64,000 nucleotides of DNA, taken from assembly GCF_026712185.1 (NCBI RefSeq), contig NZ_JAPPUX010000002.1:558001-622000 (forward strand), given 5' to 3'. The stretch is from Nocardioides pini. GTDB lineage: Bacteria; Actinomycetota; Actinomycetes; Propionibacteriales; Nocardioidaceae. The notes below the pieces were generated by a model. That model saw only the letters and a list, made by a program, of their open reading frames with translations, was not told the origin of the DNA and did no database searches. This document shows positions 1-9,131 of the stretch, in pieces; position 1 is the stretch's first letter; every line of letters begins with the position of its first letter. Both the position numbers and the translations under genes were made by a program.

Positions 1-277
1 CGACCTGGAGGTCGAGGAACAGGTCGTTGAGCCGGGACCGGATGAGCCGCTCGTGCTCGACGAGCACGCTCCAGTCGCGCGGGTGCGTGCGCGCGCTGAT
101 GAAGCGCTGCTTGAGCAGCGTCACGAGGGCGCGGCGCTGGGCGTACTCGAGACCGCCCTCGTCGCCCTCGAACAGCGAGACGGATCCCTCGTCGAGCAGC
201 TCGTCGTCGGCGAGCTGGAGGTCGAGGTCGTCGACCCCGGCCCTCGCGTCGGTGTCGGGGTGCGTGTCGACGCTCAT
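1..277 (-). CDS. jetB: Wadjet subunit JetB (DUF4194), partial at left edge
   Basis: Reading leftward from ATG 277 gives about 92 residues before the window ends. The product is acidic at the N-terminus, followed by a region with the segments [14 protein letters not shown] and [15 protein letters not shown], which I recognise as the start of a DUF4194 protein. DUF4194 is JetB, the kleisin-like partner of the SMC-type ATPase JetC in Wadjet plasmid-defence complexes. The ATG overlaps the TGA of the upstream DUF3375 gene by three bases (ATGA), so the two are translationally coupled. JetC and JetD should lie to the left, outside the window. The family call comes from reading the sequence plus the JetA neighbour. 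Confidence 0.85.
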   Translation of the reverse strand, partial: MSVDTHPDTDARAGVDDLDLQLADDELLDEGSVSLFEGDEGGLEYAQRRALVTLLKQRFISARTHPRDWSVLVEHERLIRSRLNDLFLDLQV

Positions 278-1773
278 GCGCGGGTCTCCGTCGGGTGGTT
301 GTCGGTGAGGTCCGGGTCGGGCAGGGGCGTGCGGGGGACGGTGAAGGTCCGCCGGCTGCCGTCGGGGCGGACGGCGTCGTAGTGCTCGACCGACTCCTCG
401 GCGCGCCACTCGCGGTCGGCGGCGAGGTGCAGCAGCCCGAAGATCTCGACCGGCCGCCGCAGTGACGGCTCCAGCCCGTCGAAGAGGGCCCCGAGGGACG
501 CGACCGGGAGCAGGGAGGTCGTCACGGCGTCGAGGCGCTCGCGCAGGGTCGCCAGCTTGGGCCCGCCCTGCATCACGAGGTCGGCGAGCGAGACCGGCGG
601 CGCGAGGTCGGGGTCGGGGGCGCTGATGCGGTCGGGCAGCACGTCGTCGGCCGGGTCGTGGAAGCGCTCGCGCAGGTGGTCGATGCTCGTGCGGGCCGGG
701 AGCAGCGCGACGTCGTGGGTCGCGCGCGGGCCGGTGGTGGCCATCCACGTCATCAGCTCCGCCTCCACCTGCCGCAGCGTCTGCTCGAGCTCACGGTCGC
801 GGGCGCCGTCGTGGGAGACGATGTACTCCTTGAGCGTCGCGGTCACGCGCGACCGCTGGGCGAGCACCCGGTCGAGGCCGTCGCGCACCAGCCGCACCGT
901 GCCGCGCAGCTCCGCACGGTCGGCGTCGCTGAGGATCCGGTCGGAGAGCGGGTGCTCGAGCAGGTCGGTCAGGTCCTCGCGCAGCTGGGTCACGAGGGCG
1001 TCGTCGCGCAGCAGCGCGAACGCACCCTCGAAGGCCCGCCCCTCATGGGTCGCCGTCATCAGCGCGTCGGCGCGGGCCAGGTAGTCGTCGATCACCTCAC
1101 CGGCCGGGCGGTCCTCCGCCCGGAACGCGGAGAGGATCTCGGTCCGGATGGTCGCGAACCGCTCCTCGACCCGGGCGAAGTCGCTCGGGAGCGCCGAGAT
1201 CAGCGACAGCAGCTCGGTGAACCCCTCGAGCATGTAGTCCTCGGTCGCGCCCTCCAGCTCGCCGCCGTCGACGAGGCGGTCCCGCTCGGCCCGCAGCCGG
1301 GCGATCTCCTCGTTGAGGATGGTCACGCGGGCCGTGCGGTCGGGGTTGGCCTCGGAGTTGAAGCGGCGGACCGTGCCCAGGATGGTGGCGACGCGGTGCT
1401 CGCTGAGCGTGGCACGGTCACGGGCGAGGTTCTTCACCAGCTCGAGCGCCTGCTGCGCGTGCGACGTCAGGGCGTAGACCTCGTGCCCCGCCTCGTCGAG
1501 CGACCGCACGAGCCACTGGCCCCGCATCCAGCGCTGGCACACCTCCCGGCCGGTGCCGGTGGGGACGTCCTGCTCCCCAGCCAGCCTCATCTGCGCGAGG
1601 TGCTCCTCGACCTGGGTGTGCAGCCGGGCCGTCGGGATGGGGTTGTTGGTGCGACCGAACGCCGTGCGGAAGATCGTGATCACCACCGGGGCCTGCCGCT
1701 GGTGGAGCAGGGTCAACGTCGGCTGCGCGAACGCGCTCTTCACGCGCGCGAGCTCGCCTGCGATCTCGCTCAC
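274..1773 (-). CDS. jetA: Wadjet subunit JetA (DUF3375)
   Basis: This gene encodes about 499 residues, the usual size for DUF3375. The N-terminus ([20 protein letters not shown], then [11 protein letters not shown]) and the long helical middle are typical of the family. JetA is the MukF/kleisin-associated-like component of the Wadjet complex, which senses and cleaves circular plasmid DNA (established for the family). I chose GTG 1773 because a GGGGAGG Shine-Dalgarno lies about 7 bases upstream; an upstream in-frame GTG at 1800 would place that motif inside the gene. It is the first gene of a leftward operon with jetB coupled by ATGA. No nuclease motif is expected in this subunit and none is seen. 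Confidence 0.88.
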   Translation of the reverse strand: MSEIAGELARVKSAFAQPTLTLLHQRQAPVVITIFRTAFGRTNNPIPTARLHTQVEEHLAQMRLAGEQDVPTGTGREVCQRWMRGQWLVRSLDEAGHEVYALTSHAQQALELVKNLARDRATLSEHRVATILGTVRRFNSEANPDRTARVTILNEEIARLRAERDRLVDGGELEGATEDYMLEGFTELLSLISALPSDFARVEERFATIRTEILSAFRAEDRPAGEVIDDYLARADALMTATHEGRAFEGAFALLRDDALVTQLREDLTDLLEHPLSDRILSDADRAELRGTVRLVRDGLDRVLAQRSRVTATLKEYIVSHDGARDRELEQTLRQVEAELMTWMATTGPRATHDVALLPARTSIDHLRERFHDPADDVLPDRISAPDPDLAPPVSLADLVMQGGPKLATLRERLDAVTTSLLPVASLGALFDGLEPSLRRPVEIFGLLHLAADREWRAEESVEHYDAVRPDGSRRTFTVPRTPLPDPDLTDNHPTETRA

Positions 1774-1891
1774 CGCCCGGCCTCCCCGCTTCGTCCCCAC
1801 CTGTGTCGGTGCGCAAGCATCGCAAAGGGCACCGACGGCCCGTGGAGCGGGCCCGTGCGTCAGGCCCCGACGACGTCGAGGTCGCCGTGAC

Positions 1892-3979
1892 TCACCGCAG
1901 CGCCAGCTGGGCGCTCACCTGCTCCGGCGCGCGGTCGTAGTGGGCGAACGCCCGGGTGAACGACGCCGACCCGTGGGCGAGGGAGCGCAGCTCGGTGGCG
2001 TACCGGCGCAGCTCGAGCTGCGGGACGTGCGCGCGGATGACGACCAGGCCCGGCTCACTGGCCGGCTCGCTGCCCAGCACCTTGCCGCGGCGCGCGGAGA
2101 GGTCACCCATGATGGTGCCGACGAGGGCGTCGCCGACGAGCACCTCGATCTCGTCGACCGGCTCGAGGAGGCACGTCCCCGCGCGCGTGGCCGCATCGCG
2201 CAGCGCGATCCCGCCGGCGGTCTGGAACGCCATGTCGGAGGAGTCGACGCTGTGGGCCTTGCCGTCGGTGAGGGTCACCCTGATGTCGACCATCGGACAG
2301 CCGTTCACGACCCCGCGCGCCATCTGCGACCGGACTCCCTTCTCGACCGAGGGGATGAACTGCCGGGGCACCGCGCCTCCCACGACGCGGTCGACGAACT
2401 CGAACCCGCCGCCCTGCGGGAGCGGCTCGACCTCGATGCTGCACACGGCGTACTGCCCGTGACCACCGCTCTGCTTGACGTGCCGGCCGAGGCCGGTGGC
2501 CGGACCGACGAACGTCTCCCGCAGCGGCACCCGGAGCTCGACCTCGTCGACGTCCACGCCGTAGCGGCTGGCGAGGCGGTCGAGCAGGACCTCAGCGTGG
2601 GCCTCCCCCATCGTCCACAGCACGACCTGGTGGGTCTCGTCGTTCTGCTCGACGCGCAGGGTGGGGTCCTCGGCGGCGAGCCGCTGCAGGCTCGTGCCGA
2701 GCTTGTCCTCGTCGCTCTTCGTCCGGACCTCGATCGCCACCGGCAGCTGCGGCTCCGGCACCCGCCAGGGCTCCAGCACGAGCGGCGTGTCGACATCGGC
2801 CAAGGTGTCACTGGTCTCGGCCCGGCTGAGCCGGCCGATGGCGCAGATGTCACCCGCGACCACGGCATGGGCGGTGCGCTGCGCCTTGCCGAGCGGCACG
2901 GAGAGGGAGCCGATGCGTTCGTCCTCGTCGTGGTCCGGGTGGCTGGTGGCCCCGCCGGGATCCGATGACCAGGCCGAGCGGTGGCCCGACACGTGCACGG
3001 TCGCGTCCGGCAGCACCGTCCCCGAGAAGACGCGGACCATGCTCACCCGCCCGAGGTACGGGTCGGTGGTCGTCTTGACGACCTCCGCGACCAGGGGCCC
3101 GGACGGGTCGCACGCGATCTCCGGGCCCGGTCCGCCCGACGGCGTCCACGTGCGCGGCATCGGGTGCTCGAGCGGTGAGGGGAACGCCGCCACCACCAGG
3201 TCGAGGAGCTCGGTGGCACCGACGCCGGTGGTGGAGTCGACCGGGACGACGGGGTGCAACGAGCCCCGCGCGACCGCGAGCTCGAGGTCGCGCAGCAGGA
3301 GGCCGGTGTCGATCTGCTCGCCGCCGACGTAGCGCTCCATCAACGTCTCGTCCTCGGACTCCTCGATGATGCCCTCGACGAGCGCCGCTCGCTGCGCGTC
3401 GTGCCCGTGGTCGCCGGTGATGAGGCCGACGAGACGCCCCCCCTCGTGCAGGTGGACCGGCAGCACCCGCTCACCGAAGGCCTCCCGCGCCTGGGCCACC
3501 ACGCCGTCGACGTCGGCACGCGCGTGGTCGAGCTTCGTGACGACCACCGCGCGCGGCATCGCCACGTCGGCGCACTCGCGCCAGAGCGCCCGGGTCGCGT
3601 CGTCGACGCCCTCGTTGGCGGCGACGACGAACAGCGCGCAGTCCGCCGCACGCAGGCCCGCTCGCACCTCGCCCACGAAGTCGACGTACCCGGGGGCGTC
3701 CAGCAGGTTGACCTTCACGCCGTCGTGCACCAGGGGCGCGAGGGCGAGCCCGACGGAGCGTCGATGACGGTGCTCGACCTCCTCGAAGTCGCACACCGTC
3801 GTGCCGTCCTCGGTGCTGCCGGCCCTGTTCAGCACGCCGGCGGCGACCAGGAGCCGCTCGACGAGCGTGGTCTTCCCCGCACCCGCCGCGCCCACGACCA
3901 CCACGTTGCGGATCTCCTCCGGCCGGGTCGCGACCGGGGCGCCTGCCTGGCCGGCACCACCGCCGGACTCTCTGCTCAC
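1892..3979 (-). CDS. fusA2: Elongation factor G-like protein EF-G2
   Basis: This is a 695-residue translation-factor GTPase with the EF-G domain order. The P-loop is G30-T37 (GAAGAGKT), G3 is DAPGY at 94-98 and G4 is TKLD at 148-151. Domain II follows, then domain IV with the GGHGQYA segment, and a C-terminal domain V. Two departures from canonical EF-G stand out: the P-loop lacks the usual AHIDAGKT context, and the catalytic His of the DTPGH motif is Tyr98. This matches the actinobacterial EF-G2 (FusA2) paralogues, for which I recall weak ribosome-dependent GTPase activity in mycobacteria. It is not next to rpsL, rpsG or tuf, so it is not the main EF-G. The start is GTG 3979 with GGGAG about 8 bases upstream. 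Confidence 0.88.
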   Translation of the reverse strand: MSRESGGGAGQAGAPVATRPEEIRNVVVVGAAGAGKTTLVERLLVAAGVLNRAGSTEDGTTVCDFEEVEHRHRRSVGLALAPLVHDGVKVNLLDAPGYVDFVGEVRAGLRAADCALFVVAANEGVDDATRALWRECADVAMPRAVVVTKLDHARADVDGVVAQAREAFGERVLPVHLHEGGRLVGLITGDHGHDAQRAALVEGIIEESEDETLMERYVGGEQIDTGLLLRDLELAVARGSLHPVVPVDSTTGVGATELLDLVVAAFPSPLEHPMPRTWTPSGGPGPEIACDPSGPLVAEVVKTTTDPYLGRVSMVRVFSGTVLPDATVHVSGHRSAWSSDPGGATSHPDHDEDERIGSLSVPLGKAQRTAHAVVAGDICAIGRLSRAETSDTLADVDTPLVLEPWRVPEPQLPVAIEVRTKSDEDKLGTSLQRLAAEDPTLRVEQNDETHQVVLWTMGEAHAEVLLDRLASRYGVDVDEVELRVPLRETFVGPATGLGRHVKQSGGHGQYAVCSIEVEPLPQGGGFEFVDRVVGGAVPRQFIPSVEKGVRSQMARGVVNGCPMVDIRVTLTDGKAHSVDSSDMAFQTAGGIALRDAATRAGTCLLEPVDEIEVLVGDALVGTIMGDLSARRGKVLGSEPASEPGLVVIRAHVPQLELRRYATELRSLAHGSASFTRAFAHYDRAPEQVSAQLALR

Positions 3980-4090
3980 CGTGACGGCTCCCGCCCACTC
4001 GTGCGACGCTCCGAGAACTGTCAGCCCACTGTGGCCCGACGCGCCCCGGGAGGCAAGGGCGAGACCGGGACGTACGGCGCGCGGGCGGCG

Positions 4091-4906
4091 CTACCAGTCG
4101 ACCTGCTCGGCGTCGGTGACGAGGACGGGACCGGCGGGCCGCAGCTCCTCGGGCTCGACGGCGTCGCGCAGGCTCGGGAACGTCAGGCCGGTGCGCTCCT
4201 CGAGGAGGTCGAGCGGCACGAGCCAGGTGTCGAAGTCGTCCAGGAAGTCGGGCACCGCTCCCTCCAGGCCGTCGAGGTCCTGCGTCAGCACGAACGCCTT
4301 GGCCCGCAGCCGGCCGTCGAGCCGGTAGACGACGACCTTCCAGTGCTCGACCGGGAGCTGCACGCCCCGGTAGGGCGGGTCGTCCGCGGAGAGGACGGGG
4401 CCGGCGAACAGGCTCAGGCGCCGGTCGTCGAGGCCCTCGAGCGCGAGCACGGCGTTCTCCAGCAGCCCCCACACCCCGCCCCGGCCGGACTGGTTGAAGT
4501 CCTGGTGCTGCGGGGTGATGTTGGTGAAGAAGAACGACGCCGAGCTGGCCCGCCTCGCCTCGTCGATGGTGCCCCAGAGCAGGTCGGAGCGGCGCGCGAC
4601 GTGGCCGCGGTCGAGGTCGTTGTCGGCGTAGACCTCCTCACCGGTCTGAGCGTCGTCCGGGAGGCGGGGGTCGAGCCGGAAGCGCTCCCCGGAGCGGCTG
4701 ATGCTGTCGCTGGGGAACAGGCGCAGACCGTCGACGTTCCACGCCACCCACCACGCCAGCCGTCGCTCGGGGTGCATCCGCAGCGTGAAGTGCACGTAGT
4801 CGAGCGGCGCCGCGAGCGCGGGGTCCTCGCCCGGTGCGGACCCGGGCGCCTGCGGCGGTGCGAGGTCGGTGTCAAGGAAGCGGGGGTCGTACCCGAGGTC
4901 GGCCAT
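4091..4906 (-). CDS. DNA/RNA non-specific endonuclease (beta-beta-alpha metal family)
   Basis: This is a 271-residue protein with the Serratia-nuclease/NUC1 signature DRGH at 99-102, in the context DLDRGHVARRSD. His102 is the expected general base. The segment FTNITPQHQDFNQ (128-139) supplies the Asn residues that bind Mg2+ in this family. The enzyme cleaves single- and double-stranded DNA and RNA. No signal peptide is visible at the N-terminus (MADLGYDPRF), so unlike many relatives it seems cytoplasmic, or exported by a route I cannot see. It starts at ATG 4906 on the same strand as the TetR gene upstream, with only 45 bases between them, so co-transcription is possible. Confidence 0.88.
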   Translation of the reverse strand: MADLGYDPRFLDTDLAPPQAPGSAPGEDPALAAPLDYVHFTLRMHPERRLAWWVAWNVDGLRLFPSDSISRSGERFRLDPRLPDDAQTGEEVYADNDLDRGHVARRSDLLWGTIDEARRASSASFFFTNITPQHQDFNQSGRGGVWGLLENAVLALEGLDDRRLSLFAGPVLSADDPPYRGVQLPVEHWKVVVYRLDGRLRAKAFVLTQDLDGLEGAVPDFLDDFDTWLVPLDLLEERTGLTFPSLRDAVEPEELRPAGPVLVTDAEQVDW

Positions 4907-4951
4907 GCTCCGCAGTCTCGCGCACGGCCCCGACAGTCGGCGGGGCTCCGC

Positions 4952-5536
4952 TCAGCCGGGCGCCATCAGCACCCACAGGAGCTCGAGCGCCCGGTCCATC
5001 CACTCCGGCGCGACCTCCCCGTGGCGGACCAGCTCGCCGAGGTAGGCGCCGACCATGAGGCTCACCACGCCGTCGGCGTCGAGGCCTTCTCGCAGGAGCC
5101 CGGCCTCGACGTCGGCACGGATCCGCTCGACGAGCAGGTCGACGTAGGGCTGCAGTGCCGCCCGGAACAGCCCGGTGAACTCCGGGTCGCCGTTGCCCAC
5201 GATCGCGGCGAGCCCGCCCGGCCCCAGGACGTCACCCATCTGGTGCCACGCCTGCTCGAGCGCGAAGCGGATCTTGTCGCGGACGTCGCCCTCCTCCGGC
5301 ACGTCCGGCAGGCCGATGGCCGTCGACAGGACGGCCGTCAGCAGCTGTCCGCGGTCGCGGTGCCGGCGGTAGATCGAGGTCTTCGCGACACCAGAGGTGG
5401 CCGCGACCCGGTCCATGGTGACCGCGCCGGGGCCGCCCTCGCGCAGCAGCGCCAGGACGGTGGCGTGCAGGCGCTCGTCCACCGATGTCGCGCGGGGTCG
5501 CCCCGGCCGGGGCGTCCCCGTCTCAGCCGCGGACAT
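4952..5536 (-). CDS. TetR/AcrR-family transcriptional regulator
   Basis: This is a 194-residue repressor-type protein. A TetR N-terminal helix-turn-helix spans residues 20-65 (VTMDRVAATSGVAKTSIYRR is the recognition region), followed by an all-helical ligand-binding C-terminus. It overlaps the 3' end of the small membrane-protein gene upstream by 14 bases, so it is the third gene of a leftward operon. A near-perfect palindrome at 5921-5938, between this operon and the divergent thiolase gene, is its probable operator. The regulator would then control both directions, but the ligand is unknown. Confidence 0.9.
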   Translation of the reverse strand: MSAAETGTPRPGRPRATSVDERLHATVLALLREGGPGAVTMDRVAATSGVAKTSIYRRHRDRGQLLTAVLSTAIGLPDVPEEGDVRDKIRFALEQAWHQMGDVLGPGGLAAIVGNGDPEFTGLFRAALQPYVDLLVERIRADVEAGLLREGLDADGVVSLMVGAYLGELVRHGEVAPEWMDRALELLWVLMAPG

Positions 5537-5699
5537 GATCCCCCCGCGCGGCCGGGTCCGACACCGGGTCAGTCACCGGCTCCGCCTCCTCCTCGCGCAC
5601 CGGGATCGACAGCGCGGTGAGCAGCCCGAGCACGAGGACGTACGTCAGCAGTGCCGCGAGGACGAACGCGAGCAGGACGAGCATCGGGTGCATGCCCAT
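5523..5699 (-). CDS. Small single-span membrane protein
   Basis: This encodes 58 residues starting MGMHPMLVLL, with one strong transmembrane helix at about residues 5-32 and then an acidic tail (REEEAEPVTDP). The ATG at 5699 overlaps the stop of the preceding small gene by one base (TGATG), which indicates translational coupling. The 3' end overlaps the TetR gene. I recognise no family. The conserved-looking arrangement of two micro-membrane proteins plus a TetR regulator suggests a small membrane subunit pair controlled by that regulator (inference). Confidence 0.65.
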   Translation of the reverse strand: MGMHPMLVLLAFVLAALLTYVLVLGLLTALSIPVREEEAEPVTDPVSDPAARGDHVRG

Positions 5700-5881
5700 C
5701 ACGCCGCCTCGTCGACCCGACGCTCCCCGGGCTCCGCGAAGACCGAGCGTGACGGGGTGACGGCCGGCTTCTCCGGGTCCGTGCGCCACTTGTCGAGGAA
5801 GTAGATCCAGGTGACGGCCCCCATCGACAGGCCGCCGGCGACCGACGCCGCGACGAGGAACACGACCACTTCGACACCCAT
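5699..5881 (-). CDS. Small single-span membrane protein, first gene of the tetR operon
   Basis: This encodes 60 residues starting MGVEVVVFLVAAS. One transmembrane helix covers about residues 3-29, followed by a charged stretch (LDKWRTDPEKP) and a polar tail. It starts at ATG 5881 and is the promoter-proximal gene of the leftward operon that ends with the TetR gene. The operator-like palindrome at 5921-5938 lies 40 bases upstream. Codon use and the one-base overlap with the next gene support real coding. The function is unknown. Confidence 0.65.
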   Translation of the reverse strand: MGVEVVVFLVAASVAGGLSMGAVTWIYFLDKWRTDPEKPAVTPSRSVFAEPGERRVDEAA

Positions 5882-5920
5882 GTGCCACCTCTTCCCGGGC
5901 CGGATCCCGGCCCTTCGAGT

Positions 5921-5938
5921 TACGATACGACTATCGTA
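5921..5938. promoter_or_regulatory. Probable TetR operator palindrome
   Basis: TACGATA-CGAC-TATCGTA is a perfect 7-base inverted repeat with a 4-base spacer. It sits in an AT-richer patch of the 160-base gap between the tetR operon (left) and the thiolase gene (right). Its position and symmetry fit a TetR dimer site that controls both divergent promoters. Confidence 0.7.
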
Positions 5939-6041
5939 GCGATATCTGCCAACCTCGCCCGTGGCGTGATCCGCAGCGGAGCGTCGCTCTGGGCCGCGGG
6001 CCCCCTCACGCGGAGGCCAGCGTCACGACTAGGTTCGATCC

Positions 6042-7259
6042 ATGCCCGAGATCGTCATCTGTGAGCCGGTGCGCACCCCGGTGGGTCGCCAGGGGGGCGT
6101 GTTCGCGTCCCTGTCGGCGGTCGACCTGGCCTCGACCACCCTGGCCGAGCTCGTCCGACGGACGGGCCTGCAGGAGGGCGACGTGGACGACGTCGTCCTG
6201 GGCAACTGCTACCCGAGCGGCGAGAACCCGGCCATCGGTCGGATCGCGGCCCTCGACGCCGGCCTCGGCACCGGCGTGCCCGGGCTCCAGCTCGACCGCC
6301 GGTGCGGCTCCGGTCTCCAGGCGGTGCTCTACGCCGCATCGCAGGTCGCCAGTGGCGGGGGGACGCTCATCGTCGCCGGCGGGGCCGAGTCGATGTCCAA
6401 CGTCGAGCACTACGCCCTCGGCCTGCGCACGGGGGTGCGCAGCGGCAGCGTCGAGCTGATGGACCGACTGGTCCGGGCGCGGGAGACCGCCGGCGGCAAG
6501 GACCACCCCGTCCCCGGTGGCATGCTCGAGACCGCGGAGAACCTGCGCCGGCAGTACGACATCTCGCGCGAGGAGCAGGACGAGCTCGCCCTCCGCTCCC
6601 AGCAGCGGGCCGGCGCCGCCCACGAGGCGGGTCGCTTCGCCGACGAGCTCGTGCCCGTCACCGTCCCCGGTCGCCGCGGCAGGCCCGACGTGGTCGTGGA
6701 CCGCGACGAGCACCCGCGGCCCGACACCACCCTCGAGCAGCTCGCCGCGCTGCGCCCCGTGCGCGAGGGGCTCGACCCCGCCTCCACCGTCACCGCGGGC
6801 AACGCCAGCGGCCAGAACGACGGTGCGGCGATGTGCGTCGTCACCACCCGCGACGAGGCGGAGCGTCGCGGCCTGCGTCCGCTGCTCGCGCTCAGGTCGT
6901 GGGCCGTGGCCGGTGTCGGCCCCGAGGTGATGGGCATCGGCCCCGTCCCCGCGACCGCGGCCGCACTGGACCGCGCGGGGCTGACCCTCGACGAGATGGA
7001 CCTGATCGAGCTCAACGAGGCCTTCGCCGCCCAGGTGCTCGCGTGCCTGCGCGAGTGGAAGGTCGACCCGGGCGACGAGCGCCTCAACCCCAACGGCTCC
7101 GGCATCTCCCTCGGCCACCCGGTCGGCGCCACGGGCGCCCGCATCCTGGCCACCCTCGCCCACGAGATGCAGCGCCGTGGGTCGCGCTACGGCCTCGAGA
7201 CGATGTGCATCGGCGGCGGGCAGGGGCTCGCGGCCGTGTTCGAGCGCGTCGACCCGTGA
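6042..7259 (+). CDS. Thiolase (acetyl-CoA C-acyltransferase)
   Basis: This 405-residue protein has full thiolase length and all three catalytic elements. The nucleophile is Cys88 in RRCGSGLQA, His359 lies in GHPVGATGAR, and the general-acid Cys389 is in MCIGGGQG. NEAFAAQ is also present before the His motif. It catalyses thiolytic cleavage of 3-ketoacyl-CoA, or the reverse condensation, in fatty-acid or related degradation. It is transcribed away from the tetR operon, with the operator palindrome about 105 bases upstream, so regulation by that TetR is likely. Substrate chain length cannot be told from sequence alone. Confidence 0.93.
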   Translation: MPEIVICEPVRTPVGRQGGVFASLSAVDLASTTLAELVRRTGLQEGDVDDVVLGNCYPSGENPAIGRIAALDAGLGTGVPGLQLDRRCGSGLQAVLYAASQVASGGGTLIVAGGAESMSNVEHYALGLRTGVRSGSVELMDRLVRARETAGGKDHPVPGGMLETAENLRRQYDISREEQDELALRSQQRAGAAHEAGRFADELVPVTVPGRRGRPDVVVDRDEHPRPDTTLEQLAALRPVREGLDPASTVTAGNASGQNDGAAMCVVTTRDEAERRGLRPLLALRSWAVAGVGPEVMGIGPVPATAAALDRAGLTLDEMDLIELNEAFAAQVLACLREWKVDPGDERLNPNGSGISLGHPVGATGARILATLAHEMQRRGSRYGLETMCIGGGQGLAAVFERVDP

Positions 7260-7329
7260 GCCAGGCGCCGGCTGCGTTTGCCCCGATTTGGGGGTTGCCG
7301 CACCGCAGGCGGGGTGCGACGGTCCGAGG

Positions 7330-8499
7330 ATGACCAGAGCCCCGCGCCACCGCGTCCTCGTCGGCCTCCTCGCCTCGGTCCTCGCACTGGGCACCGCACT
7401 CGTGCCCGGCGCGAGCGCGCAGGCGAGCCCACCGGGCGCCGGCCCCGGCACGCCTGCCCGCACCGCCACGGTGATGACGCGCAACCTCTACCTCGGCGCC
7501 GAGCTCACGCCGATCCTGGTTGCCCTCGCCAGCGGCAACAGCACCGCGATCGTCGGCGCGGCCACCCAGACGTGGGCCGCCGTGCAGGCGACCCGGCCGG
7601 AGGAGCGGATGGGGGCGATCGCCGACGAGATCGTCGCGGCCGACCCGGACGCCGTCGGCCTGCAGGAGGTCACGACCTGGACGACGTACGCGTACAACCC
7701 GGTCAACGGCACGACCAGCAACCCCACCGTCGCCTACGACTTCCTCGACCTGCTGCTCGACGCGCTCGCCGAGCGGGGAGCCGACTACCGCGAGGTCGCG
7801 GGCGCGACGTCGCACAACTTCGCCTCGCCACCGATCCCCTACCTCGCCAGCCCGACCGCCACCTTCCCGACGCGCGCCGTGAGCCTCGCCGACCGCGACG
7901 TGATCATCGTGCGCGACGACGTGGCCGCGACCAACGCGCGCACCGGCACGTACGACACCGTCATCAGCTTCCCGATCGGCGGGGTCCAGCTGCCGGTCGC
8001 CCGGGGCTGGGGCTCGGCCGACCTGACGGTGGGCAAGGCGACGTTCCGCTTCGTGAACTCCCACCTGGAGGCCTTCGGGATCCCCGGCATCGACGGCGAG
8101 CAGGTGCGCGTCGCGCAGGTCGGTGAGCTCCTCGCCGACCAGGCTGCCCTCGCGGCGCAGCTCGGCAGCCTGCCGATGGTCTACGTCGGCGACTACAACT
8201 CGCGCGCCCCCGACGCCCCGGCGTACACGCGGCTCCTCGCCGGCGTGGGCGCCGACGCCTGGCCGCGCAACCACCCGGGCGACCCCGGCTTCACGTGCTG
8301 CCTCGGCGCCACGCTGACCGACCCCGACAACCCGCTGACCTCTCGCATCGACCTCGTCCTGCACAGCCCGGACGTGAAGGCGGCGCGCGCGCAGATCGTG
8401 GGCGACGACCCGGCCGACATGACGGCCTCCGGCCTGTGGCCCTCCGACCACGCCGGCGTGGTCGCACGACTCGTGTTCCCCGCCCGCAGGGGTCAGTAG
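7330..8499 (+). CDS. Secreted endonuclease/exonuclease/phosphatase-family protein
   Basis: This encodes 389 residues from ATG 7330. The N-terminus (MTRAPRHRVLVGLLASVLAL, then ending GASAQA) is a clear Sec signal peptide. The mature protein has the EEP fold marks: TRNLYLGAE near the start, the metal-binding Glu in DAVGLQEVT, FVNSHLEAF, VYVGDYNSRAPD and the C-terminal SDHAGVVA with catalytic Asp-His. The family includes DNase I-like nucleases, sphingomyelinases and inositol phosphatases; the exported form suggests an extracellular phosphodiesterase or nuclease. It follows the thiolase by about 70 bases, but the function appears unrelated. Confidence 0.85.
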   Translation: MTRAPRHRVLVGLLASVLALGTALVPGASAQASPPGAGPGTPARTATVMTRNLYLGAELTPILVALASGNSTAIVGAATQTWAAVQATRPEERMGAIADEIVAADPDAVGLQEVTTWTTYAYNPVNGTTSNPTVAYDFLDLLLDALAERGADYREVAGATSHNFASPPIPYLASPTATFPTRAVSLADRDVIIVRDDVAATNARTGTYDTVISFPIGGVQLPVARGWGSADLTVGKATFRFVNSHLEAFGIPGIDGEQVRVAQVGELLADQAALAAQLGSLPMVYVGDYNSRAPDAPAYTRLLAGVGADAWPRNHPGDPGFTCCLGATLTDPDNPLTSRIDLVLHSPDVKAARAQIVGDDPADMTASGLWPSDHAGVVARLVFPARRGQ

Positions 8500-9086
8500 C
8501 CGGCTGGGCCCGGCCAACCGCGCGCGGCGACGTACCAGGCCGCCGACGTCAGCACCACGACGAGCAGCAGGGTGAAGAGGAGCCCGCCCGCCACCGGCAG
8601 GAACCAGCCGGGGGCGCGGCGGGCACGCACGGCCACGATCTTCACCACCACGGCACCGAACACCGCGCACCCCAGCACGCCGTGGACGACGGCCCGCAGC
8701 GGCACCGGCTCGCCGTGCGGCAGGGTCCCCACCTCCAGGCCGAGCGCCCACAGGCAGCTGTAGCCGACGAACACCGTCAGCAGCAGCGCGAGGCCGCCCG
8801 ACACGCGGTGCGCCGTGCCGAGCCAGGACGGCGGCCGTCGGCCGAGGTGGCCGTAGAGCCAGAGCGCGCTCAGCAGCTGCAGCACGACCAGCGCGCCGAT
8901 GACCGTCGCGAGCACGACCTTCATCTCGATCACGGTGCGGAAGCCGAGGTCGGTCGTCCCGCTGAGGGTCGGGTCGTGCACCCGCCCGAGCACGCCGAGC
9001 AGGACCGCCACCACGGCGCCCGCCACGAACGCCACGAGCGGGACCGTCATGCTGCGTGTGGTCCGAGCCGCCGCGTGGTCAGCCAT
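8493..9086 (-). CDS. Integral membrane protein (DUF6529-like)
   Basis: This encodes about 197 residues from ATG 9086 with five to six hydrophobic helices. Conserved-looking His residues near helix ends (LGTAHRVSGG, RAVVHGVLG) recall the spacing in cytochrome b561-like or ferric-reductase-like membrane domains, but this is inference only. From memory it resembles proteins labelled DUF6529. Its 3' end overlaps the convergent EEP-family gene by 7 bases. An alternative start lies five codons upstream at 9101. Confidence 0.7.
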   Translation of the reverse strand: MADHAAARTTRSMTVPLVAFVAGAVVAVLLGVLGRVHDPTLSGTTDLGFRTVIEMKVVLATVIGALVVLQLLSALWLYGHLGRRPPSWLGTAHRVSGGLALLLTVFVGYSCLWALGLEVGTLPHGEPVPLRAVVHGVLGCAVFGAVVVKIVAVRARRAPGWFLPVAGGLLFTLLLVVVLTSAAWYVAARGWPGPAGY

Positions 9087-9131
9087 GGGATCAGGATGCA
9101 CCCGACCCCCGTCGCCGTCGCCGGTCGCCGG

